From Siphonodentalium dalli (Eukaryota; Mollusca; Scaphopoda; Gadilida; Siphonodentaliidae), in assembly GCA_032622095.1 (NCBI GenBank), contig CP136066.1:97051319-97115318 (forward strand): 64,000 nucleotides of DNA. The letters run 5' to 3'. A program made the position numbers and the translations under genes. The notes beneath the pieces are model-generated. The model worked only from the letters and a program-made list of their open reading frames with translations, was not told the DNA's origin and did not search any database. Below are positions 1-9,769 of this stretch, one piece after another; position 1 is the stretch's first letter; each line of letters begins with the position of its first letter.

Positions 1-661
1 GTATGAAATGTCCAGAACCCTGGTGCGAAACATCTCTATGTCAAACTTCTATGGCACGAAATGTCCAGCAACCTATTGGCTGTTCAGTCCATTGCACATT
101 ATAATTTATTTCCAAATAAAGGTAATACTAAATATTAAAGCAGTGTTTAGTGTTAAGTTCAATCTTGAACTAATTGTACATGTGATATAGTCACACGGAC
201 TTGTTGTAAAGAAAACAAATAAAATTGAGGATGCCACTTTATCAAACATTATAAATGCATCAATATTCTATTGATATGTATACCGGTACATGTATTGCTT
301 TACAAACGCATGTTTTTGTATATATATTTTTACTTGTTTTTCTTAACAAGCCCCTGTGGCCTCAGTTTAAGTACATGTACATGTATAGGAAGCCACGACT
401 TATCTGCGAAAGAGCTCTGGGTCTCTTGTTCACTCATTGTGTGACCACTGAAATCGGAGACGTGGTTAGATAGTCTCTCCATTGGGGAGGGGGGTCCACC
501 TTGATACCTGTATTGTTACGACAGCACCACTTGGAAGGAAGTTTCCTACTGATGGCTATATTGGTAAAAAAAAAATTCAAATTTTTGCCCGGTATGGCTT
601 GTTATCAAACTACATTTGTACATGTACTTACCGTAGGTGAATATCACTTTCAATTTGCCTT
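1..661. other. AT-rich sequence, no gene seen
   Basis: No coding or structural signal is apparent. The first 70 bases carry short repeats of the type GAAATGTCCAG and GGTGCGAAAC that recall the GTTTCGYACC words near 3750-3836. Otherwise this is unremarkable AT-rich intergenic or intronic DNA. Confidence 0.5.
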
Positions 662-1102
662 AAAGGTACTCAATCCGATCAGAGGGTCCTATATTACTAT
701 TTCTTTGGCTTTTAGGGTAAAAAATATTTGATTCGAGTCGAGGAACCCATCAAACAAAAGCTCAGAGTTATTAGATATTGATTTTTTAAATTTGTTATTT
801 TCTCGAGATGAGTACTAATAATTGCCTTCAACTTCGTAATCTGCTCGAGATGTGTACACCAAAACACTATTCAAACAGCCAAGGATGGATAACTCTAAAA
901 TCAAGTGGTAATAATAACGCAATTTTGCCTGTATTCTGGGACAGAAAGTATTCCCGATAATGAAAAATAATAGATTTCTAAAATCGATATCTAAAAAATC
1001 TGAGCTTTGATGGGTGGCTTCCTCGACTCGAATCAAATATTTTTGACCCCAGAAGCCATTGAAATAGTAATTGAGAGGAGTTTTATCAGATTGAGTACCT
1101 TT
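662..1102. repeat. Foldback (MITE-like) element
   Basis: The left arm begins AAAGGTACTCAATCCGATCA and includes TTACTATTTCTTTGGCTTTT, then a TTTGATTCGAGTCGAGGAAC block. The right arm carries the same words inverted (GACTCGAATCAAATATTTTT, then AGAAGCCATTGAAATAGTAA, ending TGAGTACCTTTT). The arms pair over about 90 bp around a central region of roughly 250 bp. A partial copy of the right arm is at 3232-3336. No protein is encoded, which suggests a non-autonomous element. Confidence 0.75.
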
Positions 1103-1327
1103 TAAATTGAGTAATATAGTTTTAGGACATCACCAATCAGAGTAATATGATTTCATGACATCACGGATCCGAGTAATATGGCTTTACAACATGGCATAAT
1201 TCTATTTCACTGTTAAATAATGCATACTAAGACAATGATTTTTTGTGATGTCACTCATTTGAAAGAGTTGTCAATAGAACACTGTTTACTGTTACTAAGA
1301 GGCAAACTAATTAATGTTATGGATAGG

Positions 1328-1477
1328 GTATTACTTGGTTGGTTTGATATTATAGGCCTGATTTCAGCCCTCGGTAACCTCATTTCAGCCTTCGACCTTC
1401 GATGTCAGGCTGATAGTGATATGAGGTTACCTTAGGCTGATATCAGGCCTAATATCAAACCAACCAAGAAATGTCCT
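1328..1477. repeat. Palindromic repeat, copy 1
   Basis: The left arm has CTTGGTTGGTTTGATATTAT and CGGTAACCTCAT. The right arm is the inverted form, ATGAGGTTACC and CTAATATCAAACCAACCAAG. The loop contains TTCGACCTTCGATGTCAGGC. A second copy with the same arms follows at 1636-1793, 160 bp of similar spacer later, so this is a dispersed foldback repeat duplicated locally. Confidence 0.8.
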
Positions 1478-1635
1478 CTAATTATTATATAACTAGCAGG
1501 GTGACCAGTCGTTGCCCAGGTTAATGCTCTCACTTTTTTCTCTGACCCCAATACCATCACTGTAGACATTTCTAATCTGCACCATTATGATGATTATCTT
1601 TCTCATAAGAAATAACAAATTAATAGTTACGTGTA

Positions 1636-1793
1636 GGGTATTACATGTACTTGGTTGGTTTGAATATATTGGCCTGATTTCAGCCCCCTCGGTAACCTCA
1701 TATCAGCCTTCGATCTTCGATGTCAGGCTGACAGAGATATGAGGTTACCTCAGGCCGATATTCGGTCTAATATCAAACCAACCAAGTAATATC
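1636..1793. repeat. Palindromic repeat, copy 2
   Basis: It has the same architecture as 1328-1477: TACTTGGTTGGTTTGAATAT on the left, CTAATATCAAACCAACCAAG on the right, with small differences between copies. Flanking words (CTAGCAGGG, GCACAATTATGTTGATTATC) are also shared with the first copy's right flank, so the duplicated unit is about 310 bp and includes non-palindromic sequence. Confidence 0.78.
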
Positions 1794-2231
1794 CTCTAAA
1801 TATTATGTAACTAGCAGGGTCGTTACCCATGTTAATGCAGTGTGGTACATGTATTGTTTTGCCCCTCCCACTTTTTGTCCCTTACCCCAATACCGTCATG
1901 TGCTGTATACATTTCTAATCTGCACAATTATGTTGATTATCTTTCTCGTAAGAAATTGCCCCTGTTAGACCCCTTTGGAGCCATCTAGAAGGTCCCTCGT
2001 GAATCGTGAATTAATATAGAATAGACATTCACAAATATAGGTATAGATAAAGATTTTTTAAGAAGTTCCCGGACCCCTGTGGTTGTAAATAGAATGCACT
2101 CAGATATTCTGACTTCAAACTTGTGCCACCTTCTAATTTAGATGTACTGGTATACTACCGGTAGTATTGCTTGATAAGTTGATAACGGTAGACATGTGTT
2201 GATATGATTTGGTTGAAAGATTAGAAAATCA

Positions 2232-2234
<3 letters not shown>

Positions 2235-2262
<28 letters not shown>
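2235..2262. repeat. Poly(C) tract
   Basis: An uninterrupted run of about 28 C. Similar poly(G) runs occur at 13941, 28010 and 57474. The exact length is unreliable in an assembly. Confidence 0.9.
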
Positions 2263-2263
<1 letters not shown>

Positions 2264-3061
2264 CAAAATTATCATTTAAGGAATAATCTTGGTTTTTAAT
2301 GTGATTACAGTTTAAAGATGATCTATCTCTCCCTAAACCAAGTTTTATATGCAGCAGTTTCCTGAAATATGTATGAAATATTAAAAATAATAAATATGAA
2401 TTGAAAACCCCTGTCCGGAAATGCTTCTATCTGACAATATTGATTTTATTTTATATTTTCTGGTATATTAGATACATACACATGTACAACTAATTTGGGA
2501 CATTTTACAGCTCGCAAAAATGTTTGGAGTGTAGCAAGTGGGAGAACTCTATATGAGATCGCCTGAAAGTTTTATGACATGACGGTTTGTTGTAAAAATA
2601 GTAACAAAAAATATGTCCCAATTGATAATCACATTATATAAGAAATTGAATGCCCTCATAGTGGTGAACATCTACATGTATACCAAATTTCATTGAGATC
2701 CAAGCAGTTATTAGCACTACTGTTCAAGTTATGCCCTGAACAGACATCAGACGGATGGACAGACAGGTGCAAAACAGTATACCCCCCTTTTTTAAAAAGG
2801 GGGTATGAATATCGATAATTGATATAAGCATTTCATGACATGTGTCTTTGACTCGATTTTATTATTTTATACCCTGGGAATTATAGAAAACATATTTAGG
2901 AAGCTATATAGATATAAATCCATCTTCAAATGCTGATCAAAAACTGATATTAAATCAGTGTTTGTGATTCGGTATAAAGCCTTTAGACTCTACTGTTCAG
3001 ACTTTACTGTTTACAGCTACCGGTATAATCTTGTGTGCCAAATACTAGTACAACTGCAGGG
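2263..3061. other. AT-rich sequence, no gene seen
   Basis: It contains a fragment of the common mollusc-type repeat (ACCAAATTTCATTGAGATCC near 2686, ending in CAGACAG words) and a short hairpin ACCCCCCTTTTTTAAAAAGG at about 2780. No coding stretch was recognised. Confidence 0.45.
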
Positions 3062-3145
3062 TGGAATATTGCGGATGAAGATGGATAATTCTAAAATCAA
3101 GTGGTAATAATAACTTGATTTTAGAGTTATCCATCTTCATCCACA
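3062..3145. repeat. Short hairpin
   Basis: GATGGATAATTCTAAAATCA pairs with the inverted TGATTTTAGAGTTATCCATC around the loop GTGGTAATAATAA. The same stem words are in the centre of the foldback element at 662-1102 (AAGGATGGATAACTCTAAAA), and the right arm of that element is at 3232-3336. So 3062-3336 is a rearranged or partial second copy of that element. Confidence 0.75.
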
Positions 3146-3231
3146 ATTTTGACCGAGACCACCTTTTTGACGGCGTGTTTTTGGGCCACAAACAATAGAA
3201 ATAATAAACTTCAAAAATTGATATCTGATCA

Positions 3232-3336
3232 CTCAGAGTGTTGATGAGTAGGTTCCTCGACTCGAATCAATATTTTTTACCCCCGAAGCCAAAGAAATAG
3301 TAATTTAGGAGCATCTGATCGGATTGAGTACCGTTA
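3232..3336. repeat. Partial copy of the 662-1102 foldback element
   Basis: It shares GGTTCCTCGACTCGAATCAA, GAAGCCAAAGAAATAGTAAT and GATTGAGTACCGTTAA with the right arm of the element at 662-1102. The left arm is missing, so the copy is truncated or rearranged. Confidence 0.7.
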
Positions 3337-3747
3337 AACAATTATTTTTGTGTCTTAGACTTGATTATAAAGCAAGTTTTCGCAATTGACATGCTTAAAA
3401 TTGATATATGCATGGGGAAATGTAACCATCGTTGTCTACGTACATGCCCCGTGTGCGCAACATCTCAAATGAAAAATCCAGTCTCTTGTACTAGTATTTG
3501 TAATTAAACTACCGGTATTTGTATAGCATTTGTTATTTAAATTTAGAACAGAGCCATAATTTTGTTTAAATGTGCAGATCTACATGTATGGTCTAAAATT
3601 AATAAACATACAGGTACAAATATTTGGCACACAAGAGTAGGCACTTTGGTGGAGTCCGATGATGTTAGATGCTGATAGTCTAAAGGGTCAGTGTCTGGTT
3701 TTTCCCCTTGCAGAGGAGATATAAATGGGTACACGACATTTTGGATC

Positions 3748-3836
3748 GTCTTAAGTCGTTTTGTACCATATTTTTTGTAGTTTCGCACCATATTTTTTGT
3801 AGTTTCGTACCTTATTGTTTGGTCGTTTCGCACCAT
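3748..3836. repeat. Short degenerate tandem repeat (about 22 bp)
   Basis: About four units of the form TTTCGYACCATATTTTTTGT follow one another, with GTCGTTTCGCACC variants. Related words appear around 3960 in the inverse sense (GGTATGAAACGACC). The repeat keeps two short overlapping ORFs open, but there is no sign these are genes. Confidence 0.7.
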
Positions 3837-4660
3837 GTTGGAAAATCAATTCGTCTTTTCATACCAATGATACCATATCACTATACATGTACATGTATGT
3901 CACACCATAGGGAAACAAATAAATGATTTTCTGCAAAGTACGAAATAAAAAAAAGTAACCAAAAAATATGGTATGAAACGACCATGGTACTGTATCGGAT
4001 AGTGAAATAATGAAGAAGTCACTATAGTTGTTACTTGTATATCAATTTTTATCATTTATATGGTCACAATAATATAATGCCATGTGAAAGTTGATATGAC
4101 ATCTGTTCTGTTCGACTTCAGGTGTACTCAATTTCTACTCCGGCAATGTTCAGAATCCTATCCATTGATAATCCAACGACACTGGTACGAAGCGTCTAGA
4201 ACTTAGAATCCATATTTAATATAATTATAAATCCTTCAGATATTCAGTGTTACCGATCTCCAGAATCAACAACTGACTGTTCAAGGCGGTTCCACTCAAT
4301 GGTTGTTTTTAAGAAGTCATCGTAATGACTAATGTACAGTGCTAGTACGCAGTAGATCGAACGATTCTCTGATGGTGCTGTTAACACTTGTTACACACCT
4401 CCTATTGAGTCCTAAGTTCTCCACCAGATTTTGACAGACACTCCATGCCACACTGGGGACAGTAACAGTACTAACACTCACACTGACAGTGAATGAGTGG
4501 ATAGGCCTACTGGTAGTCGAAAATCTACGGGATACTAAAGATATAGTCAATTGTGGACAAGCCTACTGCAGTACTGGTACTGGTAGTGGTACAGTGGTGG
4601 TAGTGAATATTATAATTTATATAAATAAGTGATGCAGTCCTCAAATTTGGTTGCTTTATT
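3837..4660. other. Unassigned spacer
   Basis: AT-rich sequence with CACTGGTACTGGTAGTGGTA-type short repeats near 4570. No gene or element boundaries were recognised. Confidence 0.4.
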
Positions 4661-6451
4661 AGCTCAACTTTACTTTGTAAAGTTTGAGCTATTGCCATGG
4701 CTTTGTCGTCCGTCGTCCGTGTGTACGTGTGCGCGTGTGTGCGTGTGTACGTAAGGCGTCAACAATGCAGGCTACAGGTCGTACCTTTGGTCGGATCATT
4801 ATGAAATTTGTCATAGCTGTTGACATCAACATTTAGACCAGAATGATTAATTTTGGGGTCATACGGAAAAAAAACATGGCCGCCAGCAGCCATCTTTGAT
4901 TTCAAAATTCAATCCATTAGCACGGGCTACAGGCCGTACTGTTTGTCTGATCATCATGAAATTTGTCATGGATGTTAATATTGACATGTAGATGGGAACG
5001 AGTAATTTTGGGGTCATTCGGTCCAAAAACATGGCCGCCAGCAGCCATCTTGGATTTTACTCTTTGTATGACTAAATTCTTTAGCACGGGCTACAGGTCG
5101 TATTTTTATTCTGATCATCATAAAATTTGTCAAGAATGTTAATAATGACATGTAGATGGGAACGAGTCATTTTGGGGTCATTCGGCCAAAAAACATGGCC
5201 GCCAGCAGCCATCTTGAATTTTACTCTTTGTATGACTAAATCCTTTAGCACGGGCTACAGGTCGTACCTTTAGTCTGATCATCATAAAATTTGTCATGGC
5301 TGTTGAAATTGGAATGTAGATGGGAACGAGTCATTTTGGGGGCACTCGGACAAAAAACATGGCCGCCAGCGGCCATCTTGGATTTCAAAATTTAATCCAT
5401 TAGCACGGGCCACAGGTCGTACTATTCGTCTGATCATCATGAAATTTGTCATGGATGATAATATTGACATGTAGATGGGAACGAGTAATTTTGGGGTCAT
5501 TCGGCCAAAAATCATGGCCGCCAGCAGCCATCTTGGATTTTACTCTTTGTATGACTAAATTCTTTAGCACGGGCTGCAGGTCGTACCTTCAGTCTGATCA
5601 TCACAAAATTTGTCATGGATATTAACAATGACATGCAGATGGGAACGAGTAATTTTGGGGTCATTCGGTCCAAAAACATGGCCGCCAGCAGCCATCTTGG
5701 ATTTTACTCTTTGTATGACTAAATTCTTTAGCACGGGCTACAGGTCGTATTTTTATTCTGATCATCATAAAATTTGTCAAGAATGTTAATAATGACATGT
5801 AGATGGGAACGAGTCATTTTGGGGTCATTCGGCCAAAAAACATGGCCGCCAGCAGCCATCTTGAATTTTACTCTTTGTATGACTAAATCCTTTAGCACGG
5901 GCTACAGGTCGTACCTTTAGTCTGATCAGCATATAATTTGTCATGGCTGTTGAAATTGGAATGTAGATGGGAACGAGTCATTTTGGGGGCACTCGGACAA
6001 AAAACATGGCCGCCAGCGGCCATCTTGGATTTCAAAATTTAATCCATTAGCACGGGCCACAGGTCGTACTATTCGTCTGATCATCATGAAATTTGTCATG
6101 GATGTTAATATTGACATGTAGATGGGAACGAGTAATTTTGGGGTCATTCGGCCAAAAAACATGGCCGCCAGCAGCCATCTTGGATTTTACTCTTTGTATG
6201 ACTAAATTCTTTAGCATAGGCTACAGGTCGTACCTTTAGTCTGATCGTCATAAAATTTGTCATGGATGTTAATAATGACATGTAGATGGGAACGACTCAT
6301 TTTGGGGTCATTCGGCCGAAAACATGGCCGCCAGCAGCCATCTTGGATTTTACTTTTCTCTTCATGTATAGTATTAGAAATTCAACTTTCCACATTCCTA
6401 ATCGCTCCATTGACTGTAATACATTAAATTATTCCCTTTCCAAGTTGAGCT
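4661..6451. mobile_element. Tandem-unit element 1 (AGCTCAACTT ends)
   Basis: The head is AGCTCAACTT followed by a small hairpin (AACTTTACTTTGTAAAGTT) and a CGTCCGTCGTCCGTGTG stretch. The tail is AAGTTGAGCT followed by a hairpin (AGTGTCATTGACACT). Head and tail are inverted relative to each other. Between them lie about ten units with GATGGGAACGAG, CATTTTGGGGTCATTCGG, AACATGGCCGCCAGCAGCCA and GGGCTACAGGTCGTACC. Unit lengths alternate between 164 bp and a 155 bp variant, and a four-unit block of 647 bp is repeated (5158-5805 and onward). No protein is encoded; open frames here are shadows of the repeat. The superfamily is not known to me. Confidence 0.85.
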
Positions 6452-7068
6452 ACAGTGTCATTGACACTTTCATTTTCCTTGTCTTCTTTGAATTTGTTTT
6501 TTAGAGTTAGATGTAGATTATTCATTTGTAGAATAACAATCAATTATCATGACAATCGTCATCAAAAATTAATGACATTGATAATTTAATCGATTCAATG
6601 ATTGTTGACACTGTGACTTGGTGAATTTAAATTTTAAGTCTCGCTGTCCTTGCGACTAATGGGACTATCTTCGTCGGCTGGTTCGTGTAAATATGGGCCA
6701 ATATTCAAACGCAAGCCATCAAAGGCATCTTCAGTATCTGCCATAGATGCAGTATCCTTCGCAACACGTAACTCGTCGTCATTTTCGTGATCAGAGTCAC
6801 TTTCAAACGCGGAAATGCTGTGTGCAGAAGCCATTTTTCGTAAACAGTTCGTCTGCGGGGGGTAAGTCCCACGTTGACGTCACGGGTTTTGCGGTCACGT
6901 GACTCGAGCAAAATCAGCTAAGAAATAATAATCGATTTTTAAAAGTCGCTAAAAACACGTTTATCGATAAAATTATATCTAATTTTTTATTGGATGTTAT
7001 ATTTGAACCTTATTCACAACAAACTAGCCATATAACATTGAAATGATAAACATTTAACAGTTCCCATT
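6452..7068. other. Unique DNA between arrays, copy A
   Basis: It starts with the tail hairpin of element 1 (GTGTCATTGACAC), then AT-rich sequence, the minus-strand ORF with its CpG-rich upstream region, and an AT-rich stretch to the MITE fragment at 7069. The same block is at 8505-9127 in the second copy. Confidence 0.6.
6634..6834 (-). CDS. Unassigned acidic ORF, copy A (possible first exon)
   Basis: A 66-codon ORF on the minus strand with an ATG at 6834 and a stop at 6634. It is rich in Asp, Glu and Ser (ESDSDHENDDELR) and contains DGLRLNIGPYLHEPADEDSP. The PYxxEP word recalls the N-termini of animal transposon-associated proteins that carry a P2X7-like Cys-rich domain; that is recollection, not a proven match. 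The 80 bp upstream of the ATG are CpG-rich with a CRE-like TGACGTCA (about 6872-6879) and a CACGTG box (about 6895), as in a promoter. An identical copy is at 8687-8887. It could be a short gene, a first exon or a transposon remnant. Confidence 0.4.
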   Translation of the reverse strand: MASAHSISAFESDSDHENDDELRVAKDTASMADTEDAFDGLRLNIGPYLHEPADEDSPISRKDSET

Positions 7069-7325
7069 TAACCACTGCAATATTATGGGTATTTTTTCAG
7101 GATTTAGTCGGAAATATGGCTTGTTGCCATTCATCGGAAAGCTCTCAGTGAGGTTGAAAATGTTCTTGTAGTTTGATTTTCAAGTAATTTGTGGCTTGTT
7201 GCCATTCATTGGAAAGCTCTCAGTGAGAGCTTTCCGATGAATGGCAACAAGCCATATTTCTGACTAAATCCTGAAAAATTACCCATTATTCTGCTGTGGT
7301 TAAGTAGTGGATTATTTAGATTATT
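7069..7325. mobile_element. Rearranged palindromic MITE (TA type), copy A
   Basis: It contains the words of the palindromic MITE family seen complete at 32492-32708: TTTTCAGGATTTAGTCGGAA, GCTTGTTGCCATTCATCGGA and, inverted, TCCGATGAATGGCAACAAGC and GACTAAATCCTGAAAAATTA. One arm is duplicated with about 50 bp between. The outer ends are eroded (TTAAGTAGTGGATTATTTAG remains on the right). Confidence 0.8.
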
Positions 7326-7711
7326 TTTAGTGTATACTCTCAAGTGCCAAATAAAAGTGCTGGCCAAATAAAAGTGCTGGGTGACATTTTTACCAAAAAA
7401 AGAATAATAGTGCTGGTGCACAATAAATGTGCTGGGTTACGGATTTTACTTTTCATGGTAGTATGCTTAAAACTCGAGCCATGAAGGCTTATGTGTACAT
7501 TTATATAGTACAGGGAATCATACCTGCGCGGAGGAAGTGACATTTAGGTAATATGCATCATGTATCTTCACTATCTTGTTTACCCTATTCATAACATTAT
7601 GTATGACCATGCGTGCAATTACATATTACTCATATGATATATAGTTGGTATATAATTGTGTTACATGTTGATTGTTGTATTCTACAGTACACACTGCACA
7701 TGACTCTTTTT

Positions 7712-8504
7712 AGCTCAACTTACTTTGTAAGTTTGAGCTATTGCCATGGGTTGGCGTCTGTGTGTCCGTCAACTATTTCCTTTGGCGTGGGCTACAGGTC
7801 GTACCTTTAGTCGGATCTTCATGAAATTTGTCATGGATGTTAATAATGACATGTAGATGGGAACGAGTCATTTTGGGGTCATTCGGCCCAAAAAACATGG
7901 CCGCCAGCAGCCATCTTGAATTTTACTCTTTGTATGACTAAATCCTTTAGCACGGGCTACAGGTCGTACCTTTAGTCTGATCAGCATATAATTTGTCATG
8001 GCTGTTGAAATTGGAATGTTAGATGGGAACGAGTCATTTTGGGGGCACTTCGGACAAAAAACATGGCCGCCAGCGGCCATCTTGGATTTCAAAATTAATC
8101 CATTAGCACGGGGCCACAGGTCGTACTATTCGTCTGATCATCATGAAAATTTGTCATGGATGTTAATATTGACATGTAGATGGGAACGAGTAATTTTGGG
8201 GTCATTCGGCCAAAAAACATGGCCGCCAGCAGCCATCTTGGATTTTTACTCTTTGTATGACTAAATTCTTTAGCATAGGCTACAGGTCGTAGTCTGATCG
8301 TCATAAAATTTGTCATGGATGTTAATAATGACATGTAGATGGGAACGACTCATTTTGGGGTCATTCGGCCGAAAACATGGCCGCCAGCAGCCATCTTGGA
8401 TTTTACTTTTCTCTTCATGTATAGTATTAGAAATTCAACTTTCCACATTCCTAATCGCTCCATTGACTGTAATACATTAAATTATTCCCTTTCCAAGTTG
8501 AGCT
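7712..8504. mobile_element. Tandem-unit element 2, short and chimeric
   Basis: It begins AGCTCAACTTACTTTGTAAG and ends AAGTTGAGCT, with only about four internal units. The head matches element 3 and the tail matches element 1, including the latter's flanks, so it appears to be the crossover product of the 2.05 kb duplication. Indels in its units (8019-8300) are unusual compared with the copy at 5960-6250. Confidence 0.85.
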
Positions 8505-8686
8505 ACAGTGTCATTGACACTTTCATTTTCCTTGTCTTCTTTGAATTTGTTTTTTAGAGTTAGATGTAGATTATTCATTTGTAGAATAACAATCAATTAT
8601 CATGACAATCGTCATCAAAAATTAATGACATTGATAATTTAATCGATTCAATGATTGTTGACACTGTGACTTGGTGAATTTAAATT

Positions 8687-8887
8687 TTAAGTCTCGCTGT
8701 CCTTGCGACTAATGGGACTATCTTCGTCGGCTGGTTCGTGTAAATATGGGCCAATATTCAAACGCAAGCCATCAAAGGCATCTTCAGTATCTGCCATAGA
8801 TGCAGTATCCTTCGCAACACGTAACTCGTCGTCATTTTCGTGATCAGAGTCACTTTCAAACGCGGAAATGCTGTGTGCAGAAGCCAT
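8687..8887 (-). CDS. Unassigned acidic ORF, copy B
   Basis: Identical in peptide to the ORF at 6634-6834, with the same CpG-rich upstream region including TGACGTCA and CACGTG. It lies in the second copy of the 2.05 kb duplication. Identity between copies reflects the recent duplication and is not evidence of selection. Confidence 0.4.
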   Translation of the reverse strand: MASAHSISAFESDSDHENDDELRVAKDTASMADTEDAFDGLRLNIGPYLHEPADEDSPISRKDSET

Positions 8888-9127
8888 TTTTCGTAAACAG
8901 TTCGTCTGCGGGGGGTAAGTCCCACGTTGACGTCACGGGTTTTGCGGTCACGTGACTCGAGCAAAATCAGCTAAGAAATAATAATCGATTTTTAAAAGTC
9001 GCTAAAAACACGTTTATCGATAAAATTATATCTAATTTTTTATTGGATGTTATATTTGAACCTTATTCACAACAAACTAGCCATATAACATTGAAATGAT
9101 AAACATTTAACAGTTCCCATTTAGATT

Positions 9128-9384
9128 TAACCACTGCAATATTATGGGTATTTTTTCAGGATTTAGTCGGAAATATGGCTTGTTGCCATTCATCGGAAAG
9201 CTCTCAGTGAGGTTGAAAATGTTCTTGTAGTTTGATTTTCAAGTAATTTGTGGCTTGTTGCCATTCATTGGAAAGCTCTCAGTGAGAGCTTTCCGATGAA
9301 TGGCAACAAGCCATATTTCTGACTAAATCCTGAAAAATTACCCATTATTCTGCTGTGGTTAAGTAGTGGATTATTTAGATTATT
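9128..9384. mobile_element. Rearranged palindromic MITE (TA type), copy B
   Basis: The second copy of the fragment at 7069-7325, carried by the 2.05 kb duplication, preceded by a 6-bp insertion (GATTTA) relative to copy A. Confidence 0.8.
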
Positions 9385-9769
9385 TTTAGTGTATACTCTC
9401 AAGTGCCAAATAAAAGTGCTGGCCAAATAAAAGTGCTGGGTGACATTTTTACCAAAAAAAGAATAATAGTGCTGGTGCACAATAAATGTGCTGGGTTACG
9501 GATTTTACTTTTCATGGTAGTATGCTTAAAACTCGAGCCATGAAGGCTTATGTGTACATTTATATAGTACAGGGAATCATACCTGCGCGGAGGAAGTGAC
9601 ATTTAGGTAATATGCATCATGTATCTTCACTATCTTGTTTACCCTATTCATACATTATGTATGACCATGCGTGCAATTACATATTACTCATATGATATAT
9701 AGTTGGTATATAATTGTGTTACATGTTGATTGTTGTATTCTACAGTACACACTGCACATGACTCTTTTT

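Larger units (their letters stand above)
5790..7838. repeat. 2.05 kb segmental tandem duplication, copy A
   Basis: From inside element 1 through about 1.25 kb of non-repetitive DNA to the start of element 2, this stretch recurs almost base for base 2053-2059 bp downstream. It includes the tail of a tandem-unit element, the minus-strand ORF at 6634-6834, a palindromic MITE fragment and the head of the next element. Both breakpoints lie in the 164-bp units, as expected of unequal crossing-over between arrays. Confidence 0.9.

Noticed and set aside
4661-6451. CRISPR-like array
   Set aside because: Units are 155-164 bp with no short constant repeat and variable spacer pattern, and the DNA is eukaryotic.
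7998-8264. ORFs with peptides such as FGQKTWPPAAILDF in the tandem units
   Set aside because: They are the 164-bp repeat read in frame by chance, occur on both strands and break whenever the unit length changes.
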